Source: Cytophagaceae bacterium
Lineage (GTDB): Bacteria > Bacteroidota > Bacteroidia > Cytophagales > Cytophagaceae
NCBI GenBank assembly: GCA_021151805.1
Contig: JAGKWN010000018.1
Location: 1 to 50,859 of the forward strand
DNA: 50,859 bases
Direction: 5' to 3'
Shown: positions 41,386-50,331 of the stretch, one piece after another
Numbering within the stretch: position 1 is the stretch's first letter
How the letters are laid out: every line of letters begins with the position of its first letter
The notes under the pieces: generated by a model
Seen by the model: only the letters and a program-made list of their open reading frames with translations
Databases searched by the model: none
Told to the model about the DNA's origin: nothing
Program-made: the position numbers and the translations under genes

Positions 41386-43221
41386 ATGCAGGAAAGAAAA
41401 TTTGTTATCAATGCAATCATCATTGCCATCGGATTAATTTACGTTATCCGGTTATTTTTTCTTCAGGTACTGGATTCTTCCTACAAGATAGAAGCGGAAA
41501 TAAACGCCATTGAAAAAGTTGTGGATTACCCCTACAGAGGCTTGATCTATGACCGCCATGGCGACCTGCTCGTTTTCAATACACCTGTTTTTGATATCAC
41601 AGTTGTTACCAAAGAATTTAAACTTACTGATACATTATTATTCTGCCAGCGCTTTGGGATAAGCAAAGAAGAGTTCATCACAAAAATGAAGGACATCAAA
41701 AATCCCATCAAAAACAGGGGCTACAGCCGCAATAAACCTCAGACGTTATTTAAACAATTATCGCTTGAAGATTTTGCTCATGTGCAGGATTACATGAATG
41801 ACTATCCGGGCCTGTATACACAAGCCCGGACCATCCGTTCCTACTCATACCCATCTGCAGCAAATGCCCTTGGCTATATTGGTGAGATCAGCCCTAAAGC
41901 ACTGGAAAAGCAAAAAGACGGCTATTACAAACAAGGTGATTATATCGGTATCAGCGGTATAGAATTGTTTTATGAAAATGAACTCCGCGGCAGACGGGGT
42001 GTAAAATACATCATGAAAGATGTGCACGGTGTTCAGAAAGGTTCATACCGCGGCGGTGCATACGATACGATTTCTGCTCCGGGAGAAAACCTGACGTCAA
42101 CCATCGATATTAAGCTACAGCAGTATGGCGAGCTTCTTCTGCAGAATAAAATAGGCAGCGTTGTTGCGATTGAGCCAAGCACCGGCGAGATTCTTTCTTT
42201 CATTTCGTCTCCATCCTATGATCCAAATTTTCTGACTGGGAGAAAATTTTCGGAGAACTACGTTGTTCTTGAAAAAGATCCTTACAAACCTTTATTCAAC
42301 CGGCCTTTGATGGCCATGTATCCGCCGGGTTCAATCTTCAAACTCGCACAGGCTGCTATTGCCCTGGAAGAAGGCGTGATTACAGATCACTCCCGTTTTC
42401 CGTGTGATAAATCGCTGGTAAATTGCCACGACCACCCGAGTCCGCAGGATTTACGCGGAGCGATACAATGGTCTTGCAACCCGTATTTTTATATGGTGTT
42501 TAAAAAGATGATCAGCCAGGATAAAAACCCGAATAAATTTAAAGACACGGAAGCGAATTTTGATGTATGGCGTAGCCACATGCTTACCTTTGGTTTTGGC
42601 CAGAAAATGCTGGTGGATCTTCCGAATACAAAGAGCGGCAACATCCCGAGCAATGCTTATTACGATAGGGTTTACGGTGATCTGCACTGGAAATTCTCAA
42701 CCATTTATTCATTAAGTATTGGTCAGGGTGAGATCAACGTTGTGCCTATTCAAATGGCGAATATGGCTGCACTGATTGCCAACAAAGGCTGGTACATCAC
42801 ACCACACCTGATCAAATCAATCGGAAAAGACAAACACATTCTGGAAGAATATAAAAACAGACATGTAACTTCTGTAGATCCTAAACATTTCCAACCGGTG
42901 ATTGATGGTATGGAACAGGTGGTTTTGGCAGGAACGGCTTCCTGGTTAAAAATAAAAGATATTGAGATTTGCGGTAAAACAGGTACAGCTGAAAACCCGC
43001 ACGGAGACGACCACTCTGTATACATTGCGTTTGCGCCTAAAGACAATCCTAAAATTGCCATTGCTGTATATGTTGAAAATGCCGGCTTTGGTGCAATGAC
43101 AGCTGCTCCGATCGCGCATTTGATGATTGAGAAATATCTTAAAGATACGATTACAAGACCGCCTTTGGAAAAAATGGTTTTAGATAAAAATTTACTGCAT
43201 AAAGTTAAAACAAAACCATAA
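41386..43221 (+). CDS. mrdA: Penicillin-binding protein 2, peptidoglycan transpeptidase
   Basis: The elongation-specific class B penicillin-binding protein. The 611 residues have one N-terminal membrane anchor (about 9-27), a pedestal domain (YRGLIYDRHGDLLVFN), and the transpeptidase domain. The active site is the SxxK tetrad with Ser316 and Lys319 in YPPGSIFKLAQ, SxN as Ser363-Cys364-Asn365 in WSCNPYF, and Lys531-Thr-Gly in ICGKTGTAENP. It works with RodA, encoded next and overlapping by 1 nt. The target of mecillinam-type beta-lactams in other bacteria. Confidence 0.96.
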   Translation: MQERKFVINAIIIAIGLIYVIRLFFLQVLDSSYKIEAEINAIEKVVDYPYRGLIYDRHGDLLVFNTPVFDITVVTKEFKLTDTLLFCQRFGISKEEFITKMKDIKNPIKNRGYSRNKPQTLFKQLSLEDFAHVQDYMNDYPGLYTQARTIRSYSYPSAANALGYIGEISPKALEKQKDGYYKQGDYIGISGIELFYENELRGRRGVKYIMKDVHGVQKGSYRGGAYDTISAPGENLTSTIDIKLQQYGELLLQNKIGSVVAIEPSTGEILSFISSPSYDPNFLTGRKFSENYVVLEKDPYKPLFNRPLMAMYPPGSIFKLAQAAIALEEGVITDHSRFPCDKSLVNCHDHPSPQDLRGAIQWSCNPYFYMVFKKMISQDKNPNKFKDTEANFDVWRSHMLTFGFGQKMLVDLPNTKSGNIPSNAYYDRVYGDLHWKFSTIYSLSIGQGEINVVPIQMANMAALIANKGWYITPHLIKSIGKDKHILEEYKNRHVTSVDPKHFQPVIDGMEQVVLAGTASWLKIKDIEICGKTGTAENPHGDDHSVYIAFAPKDNPKIAIAVYVENAGFGAMTAAPIAHLMIEKYLKDTITRPPLEKMVLDKNLLHKVKTKP

Positions 43222-44525
43222 TGCGTTCAGACGATAAAATAAATCTAACCAATAACGTAGACTGGATCACCATTGGTTTTTACGTCCTGTTTGTACTTTT
43301 AGGATGGCTGAATATCTATGCAGTTGTGTATGATCCGGAGGCCGTTACCACCATCTTTGATTTCTCCATCAATTCCGGAAAACAATTGATGTGGATCGGC
43401 GGTGCCTTTATAATCATTATCTCCATTCTGGTGATTGATTATAAATTTTATTCGGCATTCTCCTATGTCTTCTATGTTGTTTCCATGCTGGTTTTGTTGC
43501 TCACCATTTTTATGGGTACGGAAGTAAACGGTTCAAAATCGTGGCTTGACCTGGGTTTTGTACGTGTACAGCCAGCAGAATTTGCAAAATTTACAACCGC
43601 GCTGGCGCTGGCGCGTATGCTGGGCTCCATTCATTCCAACATTGATCATTTGGAAACATTGGCAAAAGCATTGATGTTGCTGGCCATTCCCTGTGCATTG
43701 ATATTACTGCAGAACGAAACCGGTGGTATGCTTGTATTCTCGGCCTTCGTACTGGTATTGTACCGGGAAGGTTTACCGGGCACATTACTATTGATCGGTG
43801 TATTTGTTACGCTTTTATTCGTACTGACACTTGCCATTGGAGTAAAACCAATCATCATTGGTCTTGCTGTTCTATTCTCCATCATCATTTTATATTTTAT
43901 TATTAACAGACTGCGCATGACACGCAAACAGCTGACCAACCGGATTCTGGTCTTCCTGTTTATTTTTGGTATGAGCTGTGCATTTGTATTCGGTGTACAC
44001 AAAATATTCTTTGAAATTCTACAGGAACACCAACGGAACCGGATCATGGTATTGTTTGATACGCAGCTGGACATCCGCGATAAAGGGTATCACTTACACC
44101 AATCAAAAATTGCTATTGGCTCGGGTGACTTTTTCGGTAAAGGCTTCCTTGAAGGCACACAAACCAAGTTTGATTTCGTTCCTGAACAAAGTACAGACTT
44201 TATCTTCTGCACCATCGGTGAAGAACACGGTTGGTTTGGCAGTACGATTCTTATTGCCTTGTATGTACTTTTCATGATGCGCCTGGTATTCCTGGCAGAG
44301 CGACAGAAAGATCGTTTCTCACGCATCTATGGCTACAGCGTGGCCAGCATTATCCTTTTCCACTTCATGGTAAATATTGGCATGACGATCGGGCTATTCC
44401 CTGTAATTGGTATTCCATTACCATTCTTCAGCTACGGCGGATCTTCGTTATGGTCGTTCACCATTTTATTATTTGTGTTCCTGAAGCTTGATTCGCACCG
44501 CGGACAGGTACTGGCAGGACATTAA
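43221..44525 (+). CDS. rodA: Rod shape-determining protein RodA, SEDS peptidoglycan glycosyltransferase
   Basis: A 434-residue polytopic SEDS-family polymerase that makes glycan strands from lipid II for cell elongation. Visible segments are NGSKSWLDLGFVRVQPAEFAKF (with the key Trp and Glu of the family), HQRNRIMVLFD, HQSKIAIGSGDFFGKGF, FVPEQSTDFIFCTIGEEHG and GIPLPFFSYGGSSLW near the end. It is longer than E. coli RodA (370) because of added segments between helices, common in Bacteroidota. It is the last gene of the operon and is followed by terminators. Confidence 0.95.
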   Translation: MRSDDKINLTNNVDWITIGFYVLFVLLGWLNIYAVVYDPEAVTTIFDFSINSGKQLMWIGGAFIIIISILVIDYKFYSAFSYVFYVVSMLVLLLTIFMGTEVNGSKSWLDLGFVRVQPAEFAKFTTALALARMLGSIHSNIDHLETLAKALMLLAIPCALILLQNETGGMLVFSAFVLVLYREGLPGTLLLIGVFVTLLFVLTLAIGVKPIIIGLAVLFSIIILYFIINRLRMTRKQLTNRILVFLFIFGMSCAFVFGVHKIFFEILQEHQRNRIMVLFDTQLDIRDKGYHLHQSKIAIGSGDFFGKGFLEGTQTKFDFVPEQSTDFIFCTIGEEHGWFGSTILIALYVLFMMRLVFLAERQKDRFSRIYGYSVASIILFHFMVNIGMTIGLFPVIGIPLPFFSYGGSSLWSFTILLFVFLKLDSHRGQVLAGH

Positions 44526-44544
44526 AAAAATTCTTAACCACAAG

Positions 44545-44593
44545 AAAAGTAAAGGCCGCAAGATTTAAATTCTTTTGCGGCCTTTACTTTTTT
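44545..44593 (+). terminator. Intrinsic terminator after rodA
   Basis: A 17-bp perfect stem (44545-44561 with 44575-44591) around the GC core GGCCGC, a 13-nt loop, and T-run to 44593. Confidence 0.92.
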
Positions 44594-44663
44594 ATCTCCC
44601 GTGCATTGCAGTTAAATTATTATTATTGAAAAATACCTGGAGCGGCCAACGAACGCCTGTTTA

Positions 44664-44709
44664 AATAAAAGAGCCGATGGTGCTAATTAGCGCCATCGGC
44701 TCTTTTATT
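44664..44709. terminator. Second, bidirectional terminator between rodA and the convergent gene
   Basis: A 21-bp stem (44664-44684 with 44689-44709, one T-G pair), loop AATT. It is flanked by AATAAAA and TTTTATT, so it works on both strands. It backs up the rodA terminator and ends the minus-strand gene that stops at 44728. The 70 nt between the two hairpins shows nothing I can support. Confidence 0.9.
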
Positions 44710-44727
44710 ATGTCATTATTTTTATTC

Positions 44728-45795
44728 TTAATAAAACTTCCGCTGAATAATCTGGAAGAATTCGTTTAACTCTTCTGAGCTGCCATCCCACTTATTCTTT
44801 TTGCTGAATTTTTCAATCAATAAATTCTTTGCTGTATCAAAATCAGAGCATTCCTCGATCAATGATAAAGCTTCGTTGTATTCAATTACTTTACCATCAA
44901 ACAACACATTGATAAATAAAAATTTCAAATTAAGCGGAATGGAAGATTTTATATCTTCAATTTTACTTTTGCTTAAACGTTCAGCAATAGAATTGCCGGC
45001 CTGTGAAGGCTGTTGTTTTAGTTTTTCGTTTAAGGTAAGTTCTTTGGTAAATGTCTCATTCAGTCGGCTGCCCTCTATTGGTCTGTTTACCGGCAAAGGT
45101 TTCGGTTGCTCTTCAACTTTTGCAGGTTCGGGAACAACTTTTTTAACCAGGTTCTCTACTGTTGGCTGCTGAGAAGCTGCTACAGGCAAGGTAAGCTTTA
45201 ATAACTGGTTGAATTTATCGACAACCGGATCCGAATATTGCACCACATGTTGACGGGAAACGACCGATTTATAAGCATCCACAAGATCTTTTTTGGAAAC
45301 TGTTTCGCCGTGGTAACCTTCAACCTTATCCAGCCAAAGCTGAATCGTGTCTTTATATAATTTAAAGAATTTTTGTTTGTCTGCCAGATCTGCTTTAGAA
45401 ATCCGGTCCGTTTTACTAAGCTCCTGCTCAATAAATTCGGCCGGATTCAGTAAATAGGTAAGTGTATCAACGATACTTTTTTGAACAAGAGGTTTGAAAA
45501 ATTCTTTTCTGACAGCAATGTGTCTGGAAACCTTATTGACAAATGATTTTAAAGCAAGAGCTACTTCTTCTTCTTCATAATTGAAATACGGACTTCTCAA
45601 CCGGCTGATTTCTTCTTTCCACCGATCGAATAAATTCATCAGTATGAAAAAATTCAATTGCTCTATTTCCGTAAAACGGACGATTTCCTCTCCTTTAATT
45701 ACCTCTTTTGAAGAAAAAAACTCATTTACAAGTTTTTCAGAAAGAGCAACTCCATAAGATTGTATCGTCGGTTTATCTAATTGAAGTTGGCTCAT
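44728..45795 (-). CDS. Hypothetical protein, Bacteroidota-type, mostly helical
   Basis: A 355-residue cytoplasmic protein with no signal peptide or membrane segment. The N-terminal two thirds (1-205) are predicted helical and charged (ALKSFVNKVSRHIAVRKEFF, LADKQKFFKLYKDTIQLWLDKV). A Pro/Gln/Glu-rich linker covers about 205-270 (VPEPAKVEEQPKPLPVNRP), and a short helical C-terminal domain (about 280-355) contains IPLNLKFLFINVLFDGKVIEYNEAL. The latter resembles conserved segments I have seen in Bacteroidota hypothetical proteins. No known domain is recognised. It converges with rodA and has its own promoter. Confidence 0.75.
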   Translation of the reverse strand: MSQLQLDKPTIQSYGVALSEKLVNEFFSSKEVIKGEEIVRFTEIEQLNFFILMNLFDRWKEEISRLRSPYFNYEEEEVALALKSFVNKVSRHIAVRKEFFKPLVQKSIVDTLTYLLNPAEFIEQELSKTDRISKADLADKQKFFKLYKDTIQLWLDKVEGYHGETVSKKDLVDAYKSVVSRQHVVQYSDPVVDKFNQLLKLTLPVAASQQPTVENLVKKVVPEPAKVEEQPKPLPVNRPIEGSRLNETFTKELTLNEKLKQQPSQAGNSIAERLSKSKIEDIKSSIPLNLKFLFINVLFDGKVIEYNEALSLIEECSDFDTAKNLLIEKFSKKNKWDGSSEELNEFFQIIQRKFY

Positions 45796-45820
45796 ATTCT
45801 CGAAATCATTTTATGTTTAT

Positions 45821-45828
45821 CAAAGTTA
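45821..45828 (-). promoter_or_regulatory. Candidate -7 element for the 44728-45795 gene
   Basis: On the minus strand this reads TAACTTTG, a perfect TAnnTTTG. The -33 region lacks a TTG at the right distance. The leader would be about 20 nt. Confidence 0.45.
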
Positions 45829-45973
45829 CATTAGAAGATTCAATTTTGAAAAAATCTACCTCATTAGTTCTCGAATAAATTGATCCTAAAATGCCTATAT
45901 TCAAAATAAATTTAACTAAATACCATAAACTAATTGTAAATTCGTTTTCTATAAAGGTCTAAATTTAAACTCC

Positions 45974-48238
45974 ATGCGCCTTTTTATTTGTTTCATTCTG
46001 CTATTCCATTCTTTTAGCAGTTTGCTTGGTCAAACAAACTCCAACATCCCTTTGGGAGTCTGGCGTACGCATTTGCCAACCAGCAGTACAACTACCATCT
46101 CTTTATTCAAAAATAAAATTTATACAGGCTCCCCTGTAAGTAGTTTTACCTATGATTTATCAGATAACCACCTTGCACCTTTATCAAGAATTGATGGATT
46201 GACCAGCAGTAATATTTCTGTTATCCGCTTCAGTGAAACTGCGGGTTATGGCATCATTGGTTATATGGATGGCAATATTGATATTATTCAGGATGGCATC
46301 ATTAAAAATTTTGATGATGTATTCCGCTCTTCCATGGCCGGTACAAAAAACATCAACAACATTACCCTGTATAAAGATCTGGCTTTTCTTTCCTGCGATT
46401 TTGGCGTTACCATTATCAATATTCCCAAAAATGAAATTGTAGAATCCTGGCTGAATTTAAGTACAGGCGGCATGCAGAACAAAGTATACGGCTGTGTATT
46501 GAACCAGGCCAAAGACTCCGTTTTTCTTGCAACAGAAAATGGTATGTTAAGTGCTCCATATGATAAACCGGGTATCAATTTAATGGATTTTACTAACTGG
46601 CATTCTTATACAAATATATCTACAACACATACCCGCTCAGTAGGCCAGTTAAACAATAACATCTATGCTGCAGTATCCGGAGAAGGTGTGTACCTGTTAA
46701 CAGGCACTACCTGGCAAAACATCGGCATCTCTTTAACAAGCGGGCAGATTTGCTGGAATTTAACAGCGTCTCAAAATAAACTCCTGCTCGCTGCCGATAC
46801 AAAAGTGTACGCGATCAGTAGCCCGGCCAGCTTCAGCACGATCATCAACAATGCTTCCATCACTGATGCGCATGATGCTGTCTATGATCCAAGCGGAAAT
46901 ATTTGGGTGGCAGACTCTACACGCGGCTTATACAAATTTAACGGACAAGACCTGGTGCAATACAACTTAAATGGTCCATTAAATGCGTCAACATTCAATC
47001 TGTATTATTATAACAACATCATGCTGGCCAATTGCGGAGGCTATGATAATACTTTTTTTAACCTATATCGGGCACATGGTTTTTATGAATTTCAGAATCA
47101 AAACCAATGGATGAATTATGCATGGAACATCAATTATCCGCCCAATACGCTTGATAACATCAATGCAACGTATAACCCCTTTGATGACACATTGTATGTG
47201 GGTCATTTTGGATATGGCCTCATCTGCCACAAAAAACCTGACACCTTTATCAAGTACACAAAAGCCAATAGTCCACTAACAACCGACTACGTAACAGGTC
47301 TGGATACCGACAAAAAAGGTACTGTATGGCTGGCCAACTATGGCGTATCTGCCTTTCAGCCTGCGATTTTTTCTAAAGATAAATCTGGCAACTGGACCAG
47401 CTACGTACTTTCAAACAAACAGGAGAACCGATCAATTTTGCAATTAAAAATTGACTCGTCGGGAAATAAATGGATGCGTTATGGCAATAACGGACTTGAT
47501 AATGCTTTGATGGTTTTTAATGAACAGACCGGGCAAGAGCGATACTTTACTACTTCAAGCGCTGGCGGCAATCTGCCGAGCAACAAGATCAATTGCATTG
47601 AAGTAGATAAAAAAGGTGTTGTATGGATCGGCAGCGACCAGGGACTTTCTGCATTCTATGAACCATCCAAAGCGTTTACCGGATCTTTCTCTGCTCCTAT
47701 TTATAATGGTTTTGGCGTATTATTCGACAAAAGTGTTACCTGTATTAAAGCTGATGGAGGAAACAGAAAGTGGGTAGGCACAACAGAAGGCTTATGGTTG
47801 TTTGAAGATGATTTCAGCAAATACATACACTATTTTACCATTGACAATAGCCCTTTGTATTCAAACAATATTATTGATGTTGACATTCATGATATAACCG
47901 GTGAAGTATTTATTGCAACCGATAAAGGAATTATTTCTTACCGCGGAGATGCTACTGCAGATCATACCGATTTCAGTCAGGCAAAGATCTTTCCAAATCC
48001 GGTGCGGCCAGGCTTTTCCGGTGTGATCACCATTGAAGGCTTGCAGGATAACGTGCGTGTAAAAATTACTGATATGCAGGGCATGCTCTATTATGAAACC
48101 CCAACACATGGCGGCACAGCAACGTGGAACCTGATCAACTACGCTGGTGTTAAAGCTGAATCCGGGATGTACCTGGTATTCGCAACAACCAATAAAGGCG
48201 AAGAAAAATTTGTTGGTAAAATAGCCATCATTCAGTAA
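45974..48238 (+). CDS. porZ: PorZ-like beta-propeller protein with type IX sorting-like C-terminus
   Basis: A 754-residue exported protein. The signal peptide MRLFICFILLFHSFSSLLG is followed by QTNSNIPLGVWRTHLPTSS. Two beta-propellers of two-component-regulator type span about 25-670 (repeats such as VYDPSGNIWVADSTRGLYKFNG, DKKGTVWLANYGVSA, DKKGVVWIGSDQGLSAF). The C-terminal ~85 residues form a CTD-like Ig fold (KIFPNPVRPGFSG, VKITDMQGMLYYE, SGMYLVFATT). PorZ, in Porphyromonas, is a surface part of the type IX attachment complex that presents anionic LPS. It is 1 nt overlapped with recO, a pairing I recall from other Bacteroidota. Confidence 0.85.
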   Translation: MRLFICFILLFHSFSSLLGQTNSNIPLGVWRTHLPTSSTTTISLFKNKIYTGSPVSSFTYDLSDNHLAPLSRIDGLTSSNISVIRFSETAGYGIIGYMDGNIDIIQDGIIKNFDDVFRSSMAGTKNINNITLYKDLAFLSCDFGVTIINIPKNEIVESWLNLSTGGMQNKVYGCVLNQAKDSVFLATENGMLSAPYDKPGINLMDFTNWHSYTNISTTHTRSVGQLNNNIYAAVSGEGVYLLTGTTWQNIGISLTSGQICWNLTASQNKLLLAADTKVYAISSPASFSTIINNASITDAHDAVYDPSGNIWVADSTRGLYKFNGQDLVQYNLNGPLNASTFNLYYYNNIMLANCGGYDNTFFNLYRAHGFYEFQNQNQWMNYAWNINYPPNTLDNINATYNPFDDTLYVGHFGYGLICHKKPDTFIKYTKANSPLTTDYVTGLDTDKKGTVWLANYGVSAFQPAIFSKDKSGNWTSYVLSNKQENRSILQLKIDSSGNKWMRYGNNGLDNALMVFNEQTGQERYFTTSSAGGNLPSNKINCIEVDKKGVVWIGSDQGLSAFYEPSKAFTGSFSAPIYNGFGVLFDKSVTCIKADGGNRKWVGTTEGLWLFEDDFSKYIHYFTIDNSPLYSNNIIDVDIHDITGEVFIATDKGIISYRGDATADHTDFSQAKIFPNPVRPGFSGVITIEGLQDNVRVKITDMQGMLYYETPTHGGTATWNLINYAGVKAESGMYLVFATTNKGEEKFVGKIAIIQ

Positions 48239-48912
48239 TGCTTCACAAAACAAAAGGTATTGTTTTAAACTATATTAAATACAGCGATACATCTATTATT
48301 GCTAAAATATATACAGAAGCTTTCGGCTTGCAATCCTACATTGTTAACAGCGTTCGCAGTTCAAAATCAAATAATAAAATTGCATTGTTTCAACCATTAA
48401 CATTACTGGATATGGTTGTTTATCATAAAAATAATCATGGCTTGCAGCGTATATCCGAAATGCGTTGTGCAGAACCCTACTTCGCCATTCCCTTTGATAT
48501 TCATAAAACAAGTATCTCCATTTTTATTTCAGAGATTTTGCTGAAAACATTAAAAGAAGAAACAGCCAATCAGGAGTTATTTGATTTTCTGTTTCATTCT
48601 TTTCATGCCTTAGACAAAGTGGAAAAAAACGTGCTGAACTTTCACGTATCATTTATGCTTCGTTATTCTTTTTATCTGGGCTTTTTCCCGGAAGACGTAA
48701 AAAGTGTGTGGCAAAACAGTTTGTATAAACCTTCGGATGCAATCATTCAGTACATTGAAAATTGCATGAAGCATACGTACTTTGAAAGCTTTGCCTCAAC
48801 CAATGTGCATCGCAGGGAAGCGCTGGATATCATTATTGCTTTTTATAAAAATCAAATTGAATCTTTTGGAGATTTACATTCGATCTCTATTTTGAGAGAA
48901 GTGCTTGAATAA
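48238..48912 (+). CDS. recO: DNA repair protein RecO
   Basis: A 224-residue protein of the RecFOR pathway that helps load RecA on SSB-coated single-stranded DNA. The N-terminal OB fold (MLHKTKGIVLNYIKYSDTSIIAKIYT, GLQSYIVNSVR) is followed by a helical body (ISIFISEILLKTLKEE, LNFHVSFMLRYSFYLGFFPED). No CxxC zinc pair is seen where many RecO proteins have one. This appears normal for Bacteroidota RecO. It overlaps porZ by 1 nt (TAATG), so translation is coupled. Confidence 0.9.
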   Translation: MLHKTKGIVLNYIKYSDTSIIAKIYTEAFGLQSYIVNSVRSSKSNNKIALFQPLTLLDMVVYHKNNHGLQRISEMRCAEPYFAIPFDIHKTSISIFISEILLKTLKEETANQELFDFLFHSFHALDKVEKNVLNFHVSFMLRYSFYLGFFPEDVKSVWQNSLYKPSDAIIQYIENCMKHTYFESFASTNVHRREALDIIIAFYKNQIESFGDLHSISILREVLE

Positions 48913-48924
48913 GCGTTCTATGGA

Positions 48925-49743
48925 TTATTCTTTCACCAATGTAATGGTGCGTTCTACTACATTGTATTTACCAGGAATTGGTTTCTCTGCGGCATCAAGC
49001 AATTCAAGCTTAATCGTTGATGTACCCAATGGAAGACCTTTAATAACGTATCCTTTCCAATTGGTGATCAGGAAGCTTTTACCATTAATCGTTGCGCGCA
49101 CTTTATTTCCATTCTCTTCAAGTGTAGTGTTCGCAAGGAAGAAATCTAACAATACATTAGCAGTATCCTTCCCTTTGTATTCGCCTTTTGGTCTGCTATA
49201 AAAAAGCATTGGTTTAGACAGATCTGCTTTTTCAGGAGTTGCCTTCCCTACTGTAAATTGTCTCAAATCAGAAGCGCCGAAATGTTTTATACTTTCATGG
49301 TAAGAACGTGAAAGAAACGAAAGAGCAATATAATGCCCGTCTGGCAAGGTATCGGTGAAAGAGGAATTATATTTGGCCTGGTAAGGTGCATTGTTTAAGA
49401 TCAAATGGATGTGCTGACCTTTGTCTGAATTTGCACAGCTGATCGCGCATGATCCTTCAACCGTAGGTTTTGCAAGCTCATAGTTTTTAATTTCATACGA
49501 AAATTTTACGTTGTTCGATTTCAGTACGGAACCTTCAGCAGGCGTGTTCAATTCAAGAATAGCATCGCTGAATTCAGGCGAATCTTCCAATGGAACCAGC
49601 TCAAGTTGTTTAACACCCAGAGAAGTAGAATCGTTGATGATCACATCAGACGTATCGATCATTTTATCTGAAGGTTCTTTAGGAGTACTTTCGCAAGCAC
49701 ACAGAACTGCCGCCGCAGCTGCAGCCAAGATATAATTTTTCAT
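48925..49743 (-). CDS. Conserved lipoprotein
   Basis: A 272-residue lipoprotein. The signal MKNYILAAAAAAVLCAC has a lipobox ending at Cys (LCAC), then a Ser/Glu/Asp-rich linker. The mature domain is beta-rich with KGQHIHLILNNAPYQAKYNSS and LPDGHYIALSFLSRSYHESIKH. The HIHLILN segment resembles DUF4399-type sequence. A second beta domain (NKVRATINGKSFLITNWKGYVIKGLPLGTSTIKLELLD) follows. The function is unknown; possibly periplasmic or surface-located. It is convergent with recO (12-nt gap) and follows the next minus-strand gene by 13 nt. Confidence 0.82.
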   Translation of the reverse strand: MKNYILAAAAAAVLCACESTPKEPSDKMIDTSDVIINDSTSLGVKQLELVPLEDSPEFSDAILELNTPAEGSVLKSNNVKFSYEIKNYELAKPTVEGSCAISCANSDKGQHIHLILNNAPYQAKYNSSFTDTLPDGHYIALSFLSRSYHESIKHFGASDLRQFTVGKATPEKADLSKPMLFYSRPKGEYKGKDTANVLLDFFLANTTLEENGNKVRATINGKSFLITNWKGYVIKGLPLGTSTIKLELLDAAEKPIPGKYNVVERTITLVKE

Positions 49744-49756
49744 AAAGAAGGATTGG

Positions 49757-50278
49757 TTAATTACTGATTATTGAAATTGGAATTGTTAGCATTTTGTCAT
49801 AAGACTTCAACTTTCTGTTCAGCGGCCAGCGATCGTACAGAAGCAGCTCAATCGGTTTCCACATACTTACCCAGCCGAATATATACATGGATTCTTTCAG
49901 GATAAATTCGAAATAATTGATGTGATCTTTTAAGCGTTCAATCGTGAAGTTGAGGCTGAGTGCAGCAATCATAATGGGTACGCCCTTGCTCAGTGCATCC
50001 AGTGATTGGGTCTGCATAACCCTTAATTCGTTTTTTATTTCTACTGTATGGATTTGATAAAATTCGCGAAGCTTGGCAGAAATGGATTTAGTATCAAGCG
50101 ATACAAGTGCCTCCGGAACATGGATAACAATTTGGTATTCTTTCTTATTTCCGTAAGCGCTTACTGTAGAAATAATGGTATCGATCCAGTCTTCCACCTT
50201 TGCATCATCAAGCGTGTAATTAGGGCCTTCAGAATCACGAATGCATTTTTCTGTTATGTACAAATCAATTGTAATCAT
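49757..50278 (-). CDS. Conserved hypothetical protein with GWVSMWKPIE motif
   Basis: A 173-residue protein. The N-terminal half is mixed (ITIDLYITEKCI, EYQIVIHVPEAL). The C-terminal half has SKGVPIMIAALSLNFTIERL, then the motif KESMYIFGWVSMWKPIELLLYDRWPLNRKLKSYDKML. I recognise this last pattern (GW.A.WRP.E..LYDWWP) from conserved proteins found widely in bacteria. No function is known to me. One or two weak hydrophobic segments may be membrane-associated. It forms a probable transcript with the lipoprotein gene downstream. Confidence 0.75.
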   Translation of the reverse strand: MITIDLYITEKCIRDSEGPNYTLDDAKVEDWIDTIISTVSAYGNKKEYQIVIHVPEALVSLDTKSISAKLREFYQIHTVEIKNELRVMQTQSLDALSKGVPIMIAALSLNFTIERLKDHINYFEFILKESMYIFGWVSMWKPIELLLYDRWPLNRKLKSYDKMLTIPISIISN

Positions 50279-50317
50279 ACTTTAGTGATACCATTTAAAA
50301 AGTAGTATTACTAAAGT
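50279..50317 (-). promoter_or_regulatory. 13-bp hairpin abutting a start codon
   Basis: ACTTTAGTGATAC (50279-50291) pairs with GTATTACTAAAGT (50305-50317), one G-T pair, with a 13-nt loop. On the minus strand it ends exactly at the ATG of the 173-residue protein gene (50278). It also contains a near-consensus -7 word (TAACTTTA, one mismatch) at its outer edge. Confidence 0.55.
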
Positions 50318-50331
50318 TATAAAAATAAATA

